The notes: a model not told the origin generated them from the letters alone. Shown: positions 36,013-45,036, counted from the first letter of the stretch. The stretch: 64,000 nt of DNA from GH45 sp046704385 (GCA_046704385.1 JBJKSB010000018.1:62001-126000), one strand, 5' to 3'. Made by a program: numbers and translations.

Positions 36013-37296
36013 TTATAATTCCACCTTCACCGCTCCTTTATTCCTGATAAATAATTTATGGCATTTACCAACCCCAAAAGCACTTTCAAGCATTTGAATA
36101 TATTCGTCAAGTAATGAATCAGGAACAAATGCCTGAATGGTTCCGGCAAATCCACCTCCATGAACACGCCAGGCCCCTTTCCCTTTCAAAACAATTTCGC
36201 TTAAGGCTAATGCCAGCGAAATACCTTGTTCGTTTGGTGTAAAATTGCAATACACATTTTGGTTATACATATATGAACTACGTCCAGATTCATTAACCAT
36301 AGATAAAAAGGCTTCAAAATTATTAGCTTCTAATGCATTAACCTGATCGACCACCCGTTGGTTGTCGCCCAGAAAATGAAGTGTCCGAAGTATGGCACGG
36401 TCTCCTGTTTTTGAGCGAATTTGTGAAATTTTACTTAATAATTCTTCCTGAGTTACCTGGCGAAGAACCTCTTTACCAAATTCTTTCGCAACCCATCTCA
36501 TTTCATTAGGTAAGGATGCATACTCTTCGTTAAGGTCGGCATGACTTCCCCCCGTGTCCGTAATTACAAGTGTATAGCCCGAATGCATAAAATCAAAATT
36601 AACACTTTTTACCACGGGTTTCGATGGGTTATTAAAATCGATAGTTATAAATCCGCCTACTGAACAAGCTGTCTGATCCATCAATCCACATGGTTTACCA
36701 AAATAATTATTTTCGGCCCATTGCCCTATTTTGGCGTTTTCAACGGCATCCAGCTCACCGTTGTTAAATAAATGGCTGATAATGGCACCCATTAAAACCT
36801 CGAATGATGCTGATGAGCTTAAACCGGAACCATCGGGTACTCCTCCGATAATGTAGGCATCAAAGCCGCCTACCTGGTAGCCCAGTTCAATTAAGCGGGC
36901 ACAGATGCCGCTGACCAGGGCTTCGGATAAATAAAATTTCTCTTTTCTAATAGATAGTGAATTCAAATCAACCTTGATTTCGGGGTAACCTTCAGAGGTG
37001 ATACGGATCAAATCTGTCTGGTTTGGGGTTGCAACGGCAATGTTATCCATGTTTACGGCACCTGCCAGAACTCTTCCGTGCTGGTGATCAGTATGATTAC
37101 CGCCAATCTCAGTTCGTCCCGGAGCACTAAAAATATCACCTTCGTTATGTTGATATTTGTCCTGGAATTTATGGAGCAACTGGCTGTAAAGGTGAAGTTT
37201 TTCTTTTAATATATTTTCATCATTTCCGTACAACTCCCTGATAAAGCTGTTATCAGTATTCTTCAGTCTGTTATAAATTTCATTAAAACTTTGCAT
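36013..37296 (-). CDS. galK: Galactokinase
   Basis: The protein has 427 residues, somewhat longer than the E. coli enzyme (382). It has the galactokinase signature APGRTEIGGNHTDHQHG (58-74), with Asn in place of the usual Glu before HTDH (normally GEHTDY). The GHMP phosphate loop is GVPDGSGLSSSASFEV and the C-terminal motif is WRVHGGGFAGTIQAF. QWAENNYFGKPCGLMDQTACSVGG contains the catalytic Asp. It phosphorylates alpha-galactose at C1 in the cytosol. It lies between galE and the symporter gene on one strand with gaps of 92 and 69 bp. Confidence 0.94.
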   Translation of the reverse strand: MQSFNEIYNRLKNTDNSFIRELYGNDENILKEKLHLYSQLLHKFQDKYQHNEGDIFSAPGRTEIGGNHTDHQHGRVLAGAVNMDNIAVATPNQTDLIRITSEGYPEIKVDLNSLSIRKEKFYLSEALVSGICARLIELGYQVGGFDAYIIGGVPDGSGLSSSASFEVLMGAIISHLFNNGELDAVENAKIGQWAENNYFGKPCGLMDQTACSVGGFITIDFNNPSKPVVKSVNFDFMHSGYTLVITDTGGSHADLNEEYASLPNEMRWVAKEFGKEVLRQVTQEELLSKISQIRSKTGDRAILRTLHFLGDNQRVVDQVNALEANNFEAFLSMVNESGRSSYMYNQNVYCNFTPNEQGISLALALSEIVLKGKGAWRVHGGGFAGTIQAFVPDSLLDEYIQMLESAFGVGKCHKLFIRNKGAVKVEL

Positions 37297-37388
37297 GCGG
37301 CATTATTATTTCTAATTATTTAATATTTATTGACCTTACGAAGGTTTTAGGCTACAATTTCGAATAAAAGACTTCGGTAAGTGACCTC

Positions 37389-38432
37389 TTATTTAACATT
37401 TTCAGATTTTCGATAGCTATTCTCCCATAGCCATGCTGATTTCGTCATCTCATCAAGGGTTTTTCCTGCTTTCCAGCCCAATTCGTTATTGGCAATGGTT
37501 GTATCGGCCCAAATTTGTTCAATATCACCTGCCCTCCTGCCAACTACTTTATAATTAAGCTTTTCACCAGTTGTTTTTTCAAACGATTTAATGACTTCAA
37601 AAACCGATAACCCATTACCTGTACCAATATTGAACATTTCATAAGCATTTTTATTTTTGCCTGAGATCAGCCTTTCAATGGCAACAATATGGGCTTTAGC
37701 CAGGTCAACCACATGAATATAATCACGTATGCACGATCCGTCAGGAGTATTATAATCGTCGCCAAACACACTCAGTTGTTGACGAATGCCGTAGGCTGTC
37801 TGAGTTATAAAAGGCATCAGGTTGGCCGGCACTCCTTTGGGTAATTCTCCGATTAATCCTGAAGCATGTGCCCCGATAGGATTGAAATAGCGGAGGGCAA
37901 TTCCATTTATTTTAGCTCCGGAGTTTATTGTATCGCGTAAAATGTTTTCGTTTACCTGTTTTGTATAACCATAAGGTGATTCAGCCGGTTTTACAGGAGC
38001 ATTTTCGGTAACCGGCAATTCATCGGGTTGCCCGTAAACTGTACAGGAAGATGAAAAAACGAAATTTTCAATTTCATATTTCTTCATACCTTCCAACAAA
38101 TTTAACATGGTAACCAGGTTATTACGGTAATAATGCAAAGGTATCTGAACCGATTCACCTACAGCTTTGGCAGCCGCAAAATGTATAATTCCTTTTAAGT
38201 TGTGCTGTTGTTTAAAGAAATTATCCAGTGCATTATTATCGAGTAAATCGAACTCAAAAAAATTTGGACGCACCCCGGTAATTTGTTCAATCCGGTCAAC
38301 AACAATGGCATCAGAATTCGATAAATTGTCAATAATCAGCACTACATAACCCTGGTTAATTAATTCTACGGTAGTATGCGAACCAATATAGCCGGTTCCT
38401 CCGGTTACTAATATCTTTCCTTTTTTATTCAT
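37389..38432 (-). CDS. galE: UDP-glucose 4-epimerase
   Basis: The protein has 347 residues. The short-chain dehydrogenase-type fold shows the NAD motif GGTGYIGSHTTVEL (11-24), IHFAAAKAVGESV, the catalytic Ser/Thr region SSSCTVYG, Tyr-x3-Lys in YGYTKQVNE, and NPIGAHASGLIGE. It interconverts UDP-galactose and UDP-glucose with bound NAD. It lies between galT (58-bp gap) and galK. The sequence is entirely canonical for GalE. Confidence 0.97.
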   Translation of the reverse strand: MNKKGKILVTGGTGYIGSHTTVELINQGYVVLIIDNLSNSDAIVVDRIEQITGVRPNFFEFDLLDNNALDNFFKQQHNLKGIIHFAAAKAVGESVQIPLHYYRNNLVTMLNLLEGMKKYEIENFVFSSSCTVYGQPDELPVTENAPVKPAESPYGYTKQVNENILRDTINSGAKINGIALRYFNPIGAHASGLIGELPKGVPANLMPFITQTAYGIRQQLSVFGDDYNTPDGSCIRDYIHVVDLAKAHIVAIERLISGKNKNAYEMFNIGTGNGLSVFEVIKSFEKTTGEKLNYKVVGRRAGDIEQIWADTTIANNELGWKAGKTLDEMTKSAWLWENSYRKSENVK

Positions 38433-38490
38433 TTCTTAATCTTATAATTTTAAATTCTTTTCTAATTCTCAGTGTTAATCAATAAAAAAA

Positions 38491-39528
38491 CTAACTTTTT
38501 TTATAGTGAATCAAAGATAAACCTTTTAGCCTTTCGGCACTTTGTTCAGCTGTAATATCCCGTTGTGCATTAGCCATCATCTCGTAACCCACCATGAATT
38601 TTTTTACAGTAGCCGAACGCAATAATGGCGGGTAAAAATGCATATGCATATGCCATTCAGGATGTTCTTTTCCATCGACAGGCGCCTGATGGATGCCTGC
38701 CGAATAAGGAAAAGAAACTTCGAACAAATTATCGTATTTAATCGTCAGCTTTTTGTATATATCTGCAAAGCCTTCTTTTTCATTTTCAGTAAGTTGTAAT
38801 ATATTTTGTACGGCCCTTTTGGGTGAAATCATAGTCTCAAAAGGCCAGGTAGCCCAAAACGGGACGAGAGCTACAAAGGATTCATTCTCAACCACAATAC
38901 GTTCGTATTTTTGCAATTCACTTTTTAAATATGCTTCCAGCATTGTTGCTCCATGCCGTTGATAGTATTTTAACTGGCTTTCGCATTCCTTATTAACTTC
39001 GTCGGGAATTGAGGATTGAGCCCATATCTGACCATGAGGATGCGGATTGCTACAGCCCATAATACTGCCCTTGTTTTCAAATACCTGAACATGATTTATA
39101 AAATCGTTGCTTCCCAGCGTGCGGTATTCATCTATCCATACATCAATAACTTTTACAATATCATCAACCTCCATTTCAGGAATGGTGAGGCTATGATCGG
39201 GTGAGAAACAAATTACCCGGCTTATTCCCTGCTCTGCTTTAGCGATAAACAACTCCTCATTTAGTTCTCCCTGGGGAGTATCGGGCAACAAGGCACTAAA
39301 ATCGTTAGTAAAAACAAATGTCGATGTATAATTATCGTTTACAGGACCTGAGGCGCGTTGATTTCCCGGGCATAAATAACAGCCTGGATCATAGTTGGGT
39401 CTGTTTTCTTCTGAACTTTTCTCCGTTTGCCCCTGCCATGGCCTCTTAGCGCGATGTGGTGACACCAACACCCATTGGTTGGTTAACGGATTATATCGTC
39501 GATGCGGATGTTCTGTAAAGTTTATCAT
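38491..39528 (-). CDS. galT: Galactose-1-phosphate uridylyltransferase
   Basis: The protein has 345 residues. The N-terminal RYNPLTNQWVLVSPHRAKRPWQG is typical of GalT. Zn-site cysteines are Cys50 and Cys53 (CYLCPGN). The nucleophilic His165 lies in the HPHGQIWA motif (163-170), and WHMHMHFYPPLLRSATVKKFMVGYEM ends the catalytic core. It exchanges UMP between UDP-glucose and galactose-1-phosphate. It is the first enzyme gene after the Nudix regulator, separated by 126 bp that contain a hairpin repeat. No TAnnTTTG element was recognised before it, so it is probably read from the regulator's promoter. Confidence 0.97.
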   Translation of the reverse strand: MINFTEHPHRRYNPLTNQWVLVSPHRAKRPWQGQTEKSSEENRPNYDPGCYLCPGNQRASGPVNDNYTSTFVFTNDFSALLPDTPQGELNEELFIAKAEQGISRVICFSPDHSLTIPEMEVDDIVKVIDVWIDEYRTLGSNDFINHVQVFENKGSIMGCSNPHPHGQIWAQSSIPDEVNKECESQLKYYQRHGATMLEAYLKSELQKYERIVVENESFVALVPFWATWPFETMISPKRAVQNILQLTENEKEGFADIYKKLTIKYDNLFEVSFPYSAGIHQAPVDGKEHPEWHMHMHFYPPLLRSATVKKFMVGYEMMANAQRDITAEQSAERLKGLSLIHYKKS

Positions 39529-39606
39529 ATTTTTAATTCATTAGCCTATTAATTAATTAGTTCATGTGCTCATTTTCAATTTACTGTGAGGTTTCATTGA
39601 GCAACT

Positions 39607-39632
39607 GTTCATTGGGCGGAGTCGAAATGAAC
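39607..39632. repeat. Palindrome-flanked copy of the GCGGAGTCGAA element
   Basis: GTTCATT and AATGAAC form 7-bp inverted arms around the core GCGGAGTCGAA (39616-39626), the same 11 bases as at 24570-24580. It sits between the Nudix regulator and galT. Confidence 0.6.
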
Positions 39633-39654
39633 GGTAATAATTCTTAATAGATGA

Positions 39655-40347
39655 CTACTTTTCATATTTTACTAGTCTTACTGAACCTTCAATTTCTTCT
39701 TTCTTTTTAAAACGATAGTAAAATGCTCCTTTCTTGGATTCGCTTGTATCTTTTTTGTCCAGCTTTTCAAGAATTTTTAGCGACAGCATTTTCTTTCGGA
39801 AATTGCCCGGATCAAATTCCATAGCAAATATGGAATTATACAATTGACGAAGTTGAATTATTGTAAATTCAGCAGGCAGCAAATCGCGACCCACAATATC
39901 GTAACTGGCTTTTTCGCGCAATTTATGTAATGCCAGATCAACCATGGCTTTATGATCGAATATCAATTCAGGAAAATGCATAACCGGCCACCACTTGGCA
40001 CCGAATTGATCAATTAATGTACGGTCGTGTAGATTTAAATCAATTAAAGCAAAGAACACTACGCTTAAAACCCGGCCGCCGGAATCACGATCAGGATTTG
40101 AAAAAATATGAATCTGATCCATAAAAATATCTTCAAGACCCGTAATTTTTTGTAATACCCTTTTGGCAGCTTCTTCTGTACTTTCATCCTGGTTTAACCA
40201 TCCTCCAACCAAAGACCATTTGCCTAATTCCGGTTCCAGTTGTCTCTTAAAAAGCAGTAGTTTTAATTCGCCGTTTTCATAACCAAATATAACACAATCA
40301 ACGGCTACCAGATGCTTTTCCTGTGAAAGATATGACGAAATATTCAT
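39655..40347 (-). CDS. Nudix-fold transcriptional regulator (NrtR/AraR-like), probable galactose regulator
   Basis: The protein has 230 residues from the ATG at 40347; an in-frame TTG at 40365 lies inside the promoter/operator and is rejected. The N-terminal Nudix fold (about 8-145) has a degenerate box: Gly49, Glu55 and Arg63 remain, but the three following catalytic glutamates are Val64, Lys67 and Ile68, so hydrolysis should be lost. The C-terminal part (about 150-225, DLLPAEFTIIQLRQLYNSIF...NFRKKMLSLKILEKLD) matches the winged-helix domain of NrtR-type regulators. Family members control sugar operons in Bacteroidota (AraR is a described case). Adjacency to the gal genes suggests it senses a galactose metabolite. 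Confidence 0.88.
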   Translation of the reverse strand: MNISSYLSQEKHLVAVDCVIFGYENGELKLLLFKRQLEPELGKWSLVGGWLNQDESTEEAAKRVLQKITGLEDIFMDQIHIFSNPDRDSGGRVLSVVFFALIDLNLHDRTLIDQFGAKWWPVMHFPELIFDHKAMVDLALHKLREKASYDIVGRDLLPAEFTIIQLRQLYNSIFAMEFDPGNFRKKMLSLKILEKLDKKDTSESKKGAFYYRFKKKEEIEGSVRLVKYEK

Positions 40348-40362
40348 ACAACAAATTTTGAA

Positions 40363-40392
40363 CAAAAGTAAATAATACTTTTAATAATACAA
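40363..40392 (-). promoter_or_regulatory. Promoter of the Nudix regulator / gal genes
   Basis: On the minus strand TTG (40392-40390), 19 nt, then TACTTTTG (40370-40363) is an exact match to TTG / TAnnTTTG. The start is predicted about 12 nt before the ATG. The -7 element overlaps operator 1. Confidence 0.8.
40364..40382. promoter_or_regulatory. Operator 1, AAAAGTA-N5-TACTTTT
   Basis: The 19-bp palindrome AAAAGTAAATAATACTTTT has 7-bp perfect arms. It overlaps the -7 element of the regulator promoter, so binding there should block RNA polymerase. It is one of two matching sites, centres 33 bp (about three helical turns) apart. Confidence 0.7.
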
Positions 40393-40396
40393 TATA

Positions 40397-40415
40397 AAAA
40401 GTAAAATTTACTTTT
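40397..40415. promoter_or_regulatory. Operator 2, AAAAGTA-N5-TACTTTT
   Basis: AAAAGTAAAATTTACTTTT is a perfect palindrome over 9+1+9 bases and shares all 14 arm bases with operator 1. It lies 4 bp upstream of the -33 TTG. The sequence TACTTTTATTTATT starting here recurs at 45039-45052, just upstream of the amidohydrolase start. Confidence 0.7.
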
Positions 40416-40424
40416 ATTTATTTC

Positions 40425-40479
40425 AAAAAAATTAAACCCTGAAAATTACTAAGACATAGATTATTAATTTTCAGGGTTT
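40425..40479 (-). terminator. Terminator after the GH30 pair
   Basis: A perfect 15-bp inverted repeat (AAACCCTGAAAATTA at 40434-40448 and its complement at 40465-40479) is followed on the minus strand by AATTTTTTT (40433-40425). It ends the GH30 transcript just before the Nudix regulator's promoter region. Confidence 0.85.
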
Positions 40480-40509
40480 TATAACAGATAATTCTATTAG
40501 CTATATCAT

Positions 40510-41976
40510 TCAATAAATAATGGATTGCAGCGCATGAGCAGGAATTGTTACCCATCCTTCAGAGTCACCAACTACCAGTTTATAATTAATCGCATAGTCA
40601 TTTTCATTCATAACTACAGTAACCATCTTGCCATCAGTATTTAAAAATGATGTACTCATTAATACACTTCTACTGGTTGTGGTACTTACACGTTTTGCTT
40701 TTGGATGTATAAATTTTGAGAATTGTCCAATATAATAATAGGCCGGAGTATAAATTAACTGTCCTTTCTCAACGTCGCCATGTACCGGAGCAAAACAGAA
40801 ATTACCCACATGGTTTGGACCGCCATGTTCATCCAATAAAATATTCCAATCGGTCCACCCTACTGTTCCGCAGTTAAAGTCATTAATCATCGATTTTCCA
40901 TAGCGTTCAGCATTAGGCCAGTATTGGTATTTTTCCTGAGTAAAAGCCTCATTGCAACCTTCGGTAAACATAATTTGTTTGTCAGGAAATTCAGCCTTAA
41001 CCTCACGCAGGTTATCAAATTTTGGTGCACCACCTGTCCAGGTTTCATACCAGTGGAATCCAAGACCCCATGCATATTTTGATGCTTCGGGATCTTCAAA
41101 AATAGTATTGGCACGGTCGCTGGCAAGGTCACGGTTATGATCCCAAACCACAATTTTTTTATCGGCTAAACCTTCTTTTTCCATGGTGGGGCCTAAGTAA
41201 TTTTTAAGGAAATCACGTTCTTCTTCAGCGGTATAAATACATGATTCCCATTTTTGGGTAGCCATAGGTTCATTTTGAATAGTAATACCCCAAACCGGTA
41301 TTCCTTCAGCTTGGTAGGCTTTTATAAATTTAATATAATACATAGCCCAGGCTGAAGCAAACTCAGGAAGTAATTTTCCACCTTTTAACATGCTTTGATT
41401 ACTTTTCATAAAAGCCGGAGGGCTCCACGGACTTGCGAACAATGTCATGGAACCCGCTTTTTCTATCGCCTTTTTAATCATGGGAATCCGAAACTGCTTA
41501 TCGTGGTCAATGTTAAAAGTTTTTAGTGCAGAATCGCCTTCTTCGATGTAAGTATAACTTTCGCTACTAAAATCGCAACTATGTATATTGGTGCGCATTA
41601 ATGAATAGCAAATGCCGTTTTTACCATAATAGGCTTCCAGCAATTCATCCTGCTTATCCTTTGGCAATTTGGCAAAAACTTCAGCCGAAGCATCTGTAAT
41701 AGCGCCACCAATCCCTAACAATGACTGAAAGGTTTTATTGGGATTTACAAAAACAGCAATTTGTGTTTCTAAGGTTTGTACCGCCTTTTTAAATTCAAAT
41801 TCTCCTGATTCTGACAATCTCAGGTTAGTATCTTTTGCTGTAGTATAAATTACAGCCGTTTTGCCTTCTGCTATAAATTTATTGGCCACAGCGGCATCAT
41901 CTGGGGTTTTTGTGGTTGGTTGGGAACATGCCCCCAAAAGTAAGGCAATTAAATAGATTCCCCTGGTTCTTTTCAT
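40510..41976 (-). CDS. GH30 family glycoside hydrolase, lipoprotein
   Basis: The protein has 488 residues. The signal peptide ends in a lipobox (LLGAC, Cys17), so it is membrane-anchored, periplasmic or surface-exposed. The (beta/alpha)8 GH30 domain shows GIGGAITDASAEV, SLMRTNIHSCDF, FASPWSPPAFMKSN, the acid/base Glu236 in ITIQNEPMA, GFHWYETW and the nucleophile Glu339 in MFTEGCNE. The C-terminal beta domain follows (about 415-488). GH30 members include beta-glucosylceramidases, beta-1,6-glucanases and beta-1,6-galactanases; the exact activity is not readable. It lies 24 bp after a second GH30 gene and next to the gal genes. Confidence 0.9.
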   Translation of the reverse strand: MKRTRGIYLIALLLGACSQPTTKTPDDAAVANKFIAEGKTAVIYTTAKDTNLRLSESGEFEFKKAVQTLETQIAVFVNPNKTFQSLLGIGGAITDASAEVFAKLPKDKQDELLEAYYGKNGICYSLMRTNIHSCDFSSESYTYIEEGDSALKTFNIDHDKQFRIPMIKKAIEKAGSMTLFASPWSPPAFMKSNQSMLKGGKLLPEFASAWAMYYIKFIKAYQAEGIPVWGITIQNEPMATQKWESCIYTAEEERDFLKNYLGPTMEKEGLADKKIVVWDHNRDLASDRANTIFEDPEASKYAWGLGFHWYETWTGGAPKFDNLREVKAEFPDKQIMFTEGCNEAFTQEKYQYWPNAERYGKSMINDFNCGTVGWTDWNILLDEHGGPNHVGNFCFAPVHGDVEKGQLIYTPAYYYIGQFSKFIHPKAKRVSTTTSRSVLMSTSFLNTDGKMVTVVMNENDYAINYKLVVGDSEGWVTIPAHALQSIIY

Positions 41977-42000
41977 ATTTATTTAGTTTTAGTTTAAATT

Positions 42001-43431
42001 TTAATTCAAAATGTATGTTCCTACCGAAAGGCCATCTAATTCAGTATTTACAGTATTTTCATCTATCCGGATATTAAAAGTCTGCTTATTGTCTGTTGTG
42101 TTTAGTACAATTAAAATCACTTTATTTTCCGGAGTTAAAAAGGCTACATTCGATAACCCTGATGGTGAATTTGATTCAATTCTTACAGAACCTGGACGAA
42201 CAAATTTTGAAGCGTGAGCTATAATATAATAGGCCACATTTCTGGTCACAGTATCTCCATCAATCGTTAAAGCACCCAAACACCTGGTACAACCACCTGG
42301 TGTATGAGGTTCTAAAGCTGAATTAGCTGCCAGGTTCCATTCGCAAATTGCTTTGCAATAGTTTCGGGCTGCACCAATAATTAAATTTTCAGTATGCCAT
42401 CGCAAATCGCCGCCAAAATCACTACCAGCACCTACCCATTGTTCAGTGAAATAAAGGTTTTTGTCAGGATAAGCATTATGAACTTTCATTAAATCGTTAA
42501 TACTGCCCCCGTAAAGATGAAATGCTGAGCCATCAACATATTTGTTAGCCTCAGGATCATTTAATATACTGATAGGATAATCTGTCCGATCAGCATTATG
42601 GTCGTATATAATAATTTTACTCTTGATATTTGCCTTTTGGAATGCCGGTCCCAGGCTTTTTTTGATGAAAGATGCCTGATCTTCCGGGGTCATATACATA
42701 CTTGGATTGTTGCCGGGATGCAGCGGTTCATTTTGAATGGTTATGGCATATATATTGATTCCCTCGTTTGCCATCTGCTGGATATATTTCACAAAATATC
42801 GGGCATACACATCAAAATACTCGGTTTTAAGGCTCCCCCCTTTCGATTCACCGTTGGTTTTCATCCAGGTGGGTGCCGACCATGGCGAAGCCAGGAATTT
42901 AATATCAGGATTTATTTCAAGAATTTCTTTAATAACCGGAATCAGGTACGCACGGTCGTGATTGAGTGAAAATTTATCAAGATTTATATCAGTTTCGCCC
43001 TGTGGCAAATCATCATAAGAAAATACGGTTTCATCAAGATCAGAAGCACCCAGGCTTAACCGCAGAAAACTCACCCCGATATTATTCTCATCGTTAGCGA
43101 ATAACTCCGTTAGTAAATGGTGCCTTTTATCTGCACTTATTTTTGAAATATGCTCAGCACTTCCTCCAGTAAGGCAATAACCAAAACCATCCATCTCTTG
43201 GTAACGGGTTGATGTATTCACAGCTATTGTGGGCTGTCCATCAACATTGCCTGATTGAACCGTACTATCAATTTTGGTGAACAGAGTCGATTTATCCGAT
43301 CTGGTCAGATAAAAACCGGCATTGACGTGTGTTAAATCTTTCACCGGTGAATTTGAATTCTGACCATGCAAGCCAAGGACAAAGCAAATAAAAATAAAAC
43401 TGATTTGGATTTTTATTATGGTTTTGAACAT
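42001..43431 (-). CDS. GH30 family glycoside hydrolase, secreted
   Basis: The protein has 476 residues. A signal peptide (about 1-24, VLGLHGQ) without a lipobox Cys suggests a periplasmic or secreted protein, unlike its lipoprotein neighbour. GH30 motifs are MDGFGYCLTGGSAEH, VSFLRLSLGASDL, LASPWSAPTWMKTN, the acid/base Glu235 in ITIQNEPLHPGNNP, SAFHLYGG and the nucleophile Glu330 in YFTEQWVGAGSD. It is the first gene of the GH30 pair. The two proteins are paralogues but clearly diverged, which suggests different linkages or positions on one glycan. An isolated -7 element lies about 80 bp upstream. Confidence 0.92.
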   Translation of the reverse strand: MFKTIIKIQISFIFICFVLGLHGQNSNSPVKDLTHVNAGFYLTRSDKSTLFTKIDSTVQSGNVDGQPTIAVNTSTRYQEMDGFGYCLTGGSAEHISKISADKRHHLLTELFANDENNIGVSFLRLSLGASDLDETVFSYDDLPQGETDINLDKFSLNHDRAYLIPVIKEILEINPDIKFLASPWSAPTWMKTNGESKGGSLKTEYFDVYARYFVKYIQQMANEGINIYAITIQNEPLHPGNNPSMYMTPEDQASFIKKSLGPAFQKANIKSKIIIYDHNADRTDYPISILNDPEANKYVDGSAFHLYGGSINDLMKVHNAYPDKNLYFTEQWVGAGSDFGGDLRWHTENLIIGAARNYCKAICEWNLAANSALEPHTPGGCTRCLGALTIDGDTVTRNVAYYIIAHASKFVRPGSVRIESNSPSGLSNVAFLTPENKVILIVLNTTDNKQTFNIRIDENTVNTELDGLSVGTYILN

Positions 43432-43511
43432 ACCGTTTTTTAGTTAAAATGACTGAACCCGTTGTTTAACATCAATTACTGAGTAAAAATAGTTAAATGA
43501 TAATATCACTA

Positions 43512-43519
43512 CAAATTTA
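43512..43519 (-). promoter_or_regulatory. -7 element upstream of the GH30 pair (in a 333-bp gap)
   Basis: TAAATTTG on the minus strand matches TAnnTTTG, about 80 nt before the GH30 start; no TTG was found at the expected distance. The rest of the gap 43432-43764 has no gene or repeat that I could support. Confidence 0.45.
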
Positions 43520-43764
43520 TAAGTACGGCTACAGGTTGATTTCTGATTTTAAATCATTAATAATGTTGCTCAATCACATAATAGCAACGTTTAGGATGAA
43601 ATGGTACAGTAAATTTGAGTAATTTTTTAGGTAGCCCCTTATAATTTCCCATGGTGAAACAGTATACATATGAATCATTTTACCAGTAAAATGAAGGTAT
43701 TAACGGCTTCCTTTACTAATTTGAATAGAAATGTATGAATCCCAAATTTAAATCATGTGATACA

Positions 43765-45036
43765 CTAAATAGAAAACTCATGCATCCTACTCCATAATTT
43801 TTTGCTGATCTCCTGCGCATTTTTCTTTATTTCGGCTTCGTCCACCGAAGTAATTTTTCGATCGTTAACAATGAGTTTCCCTTTTGAAATAACGTGTTGT
43901 ATATGATTGGAATCAATTCCAAATATAAAGTGGCTCAAAAAATTCTCGGCACTAAACTCCGTATCAGGTTGATAATCAAGAACAATTAAATTGTCATCAC
44001 CATCGCCGGCCAGGTTATTTTTGTTGCTGTAATGATGAATATTTCTTAATCTGTCGTATGCATCACTATAATATATGGTATCATTTAGCTGTCCGGTAAA
44101 AAATGTAGCTTTAGCCGCCCGTAACATATCTGAGTGCATTCCGTCGGTTCCGAGCAAAATTCGTTGACCCAGCGAACAAGAGCTAAACTGCCCAATTCCG
44201 TAATGTAAATTACTTTCAGTGTTCTGAATCACATGTATATCACTTTCACGTATTATTTGACGTTCGGCATTTGTCAGGTAAAGACAATTCACCAGGACCG
44301 ATTTGGATAAATCAAGCACTCCATAATCTTTAAACCTTTCCACTACTCTTTTATTATGGATATCATAACAATGCTCCTGGTCATAAATATCTTCTGCAAC
44401 ATGAACATGTATGCCTGAGTTGTATTTTTTGGCCAGGGTTACGGCTTTTTCAAGAGTTTTATTCGTTAGGGTAAATGAAGCCTGTAATCCTACCAATCCC
44501 TGGTTGGTTTGTAAGTACTTTTCTGTTTCTGATAAAGCTTTGCGTGAGTTTTCAACACCATCACGGTCCGATATTTCATAACAAAGCAAATGGCTAACCC
44601 CAACTTCATTAAAAGCGTCAGCAATGGTTTGTAAGGAACCTTCAATGGCATTTGGACTAGAGTGATGATCCATAACAAAAGTGACACCTTTTTTTGCACA
44701 GGCTATCGCGGTAATGTACGCGCTTAATTTAATCATATCAAGATCAAGCGACTTATCCAGAGTCCACCATATATATTTTAATATTTCATAATAATTCCCT
44801 GGTATTTTAGCCGGTGGAGGCATTCCTGTTGTTAATGCCGAGTATATATGATGATGCGCACATCCAAACGATTTTGTAATGTATTTTCCCGAACAATCAA
44901 TTACCGTAGCATCTGAAACATCGTTAGGAAGGACAGAAACCAGTTTAGCGGCTGAATTTCCATCAACCACCACATGGCCCCTTTTAAATTTAAAAGTCTG
45001 CCAATCAATAAATGTCCCGTTTTTTAGAATAATCAT
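43765..45036 (-). CDS. SsnA-like metal-dependent amidohydrolase
   Basis: The protein has 423 residues. The amidohydrolase (chlorohydrolase/guanine-deaminase type) barrel has metal His61-His62-His63 in GCAHHHIYSALTTGM, a third ligand His212 in HVHVAED, and the catalytic Asp298 in LGTDGMHSD. The GCAHHHIYSA pattern is close to SsnA-type aminohydrolases, which are linked to purine or xanthine breakdown. The conserved His expected in the next strand (normally hydrophobic-x-H-C) is Asn250 (VLVNCLYL), which may alter the reaction. No purine genes are adjacent. The substrate is unknown. Confidence 0.82.
   Translation of the reverse strand: MIILKNGTFIDWQTFKFKRGHVVVDGNSAAKLVSVLPNDVSDATVIDCSGKYITKSFGCAHHHIYSALTTGMPPPAKIPGNYYEILKYIWWTLDKSLDLDMIKLSAYITAIACAKKGVTFVMDHHSSPNAIEGSLQTIADAFNEVGVSHLLCYEISDRDGVENSRKALSETEKYLQTNQGLVGLQASFTLTNKTLEKAVTLAKKYNSGIHVHVAEDIYDQEHCYDIHNKRVVERFKDYGVLDLSKSVLVNCLYLTNAERQIIRESDIHVIQNTESNLHYGIGQFSSCSLGQRILLGTDGMHSDMLRAAKATFFTGQLNDTIYYSDAYDRLRNIHHYSNKNNLAGDGDDNLIVLDYQPDTEFSAENFLSHFIFGIDSNHIQHVISKGKLIVNDRKITSVDEAEIKKNAQEISKKLWSRMHEFSI

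Noticed and set aside
42598..42969. A 123-codon frame antisense to a GH30 gene
   Set aside because: The opposite strand encodes intact GH30 catalytic motifs; the antisense frame has biased composition and no family features.
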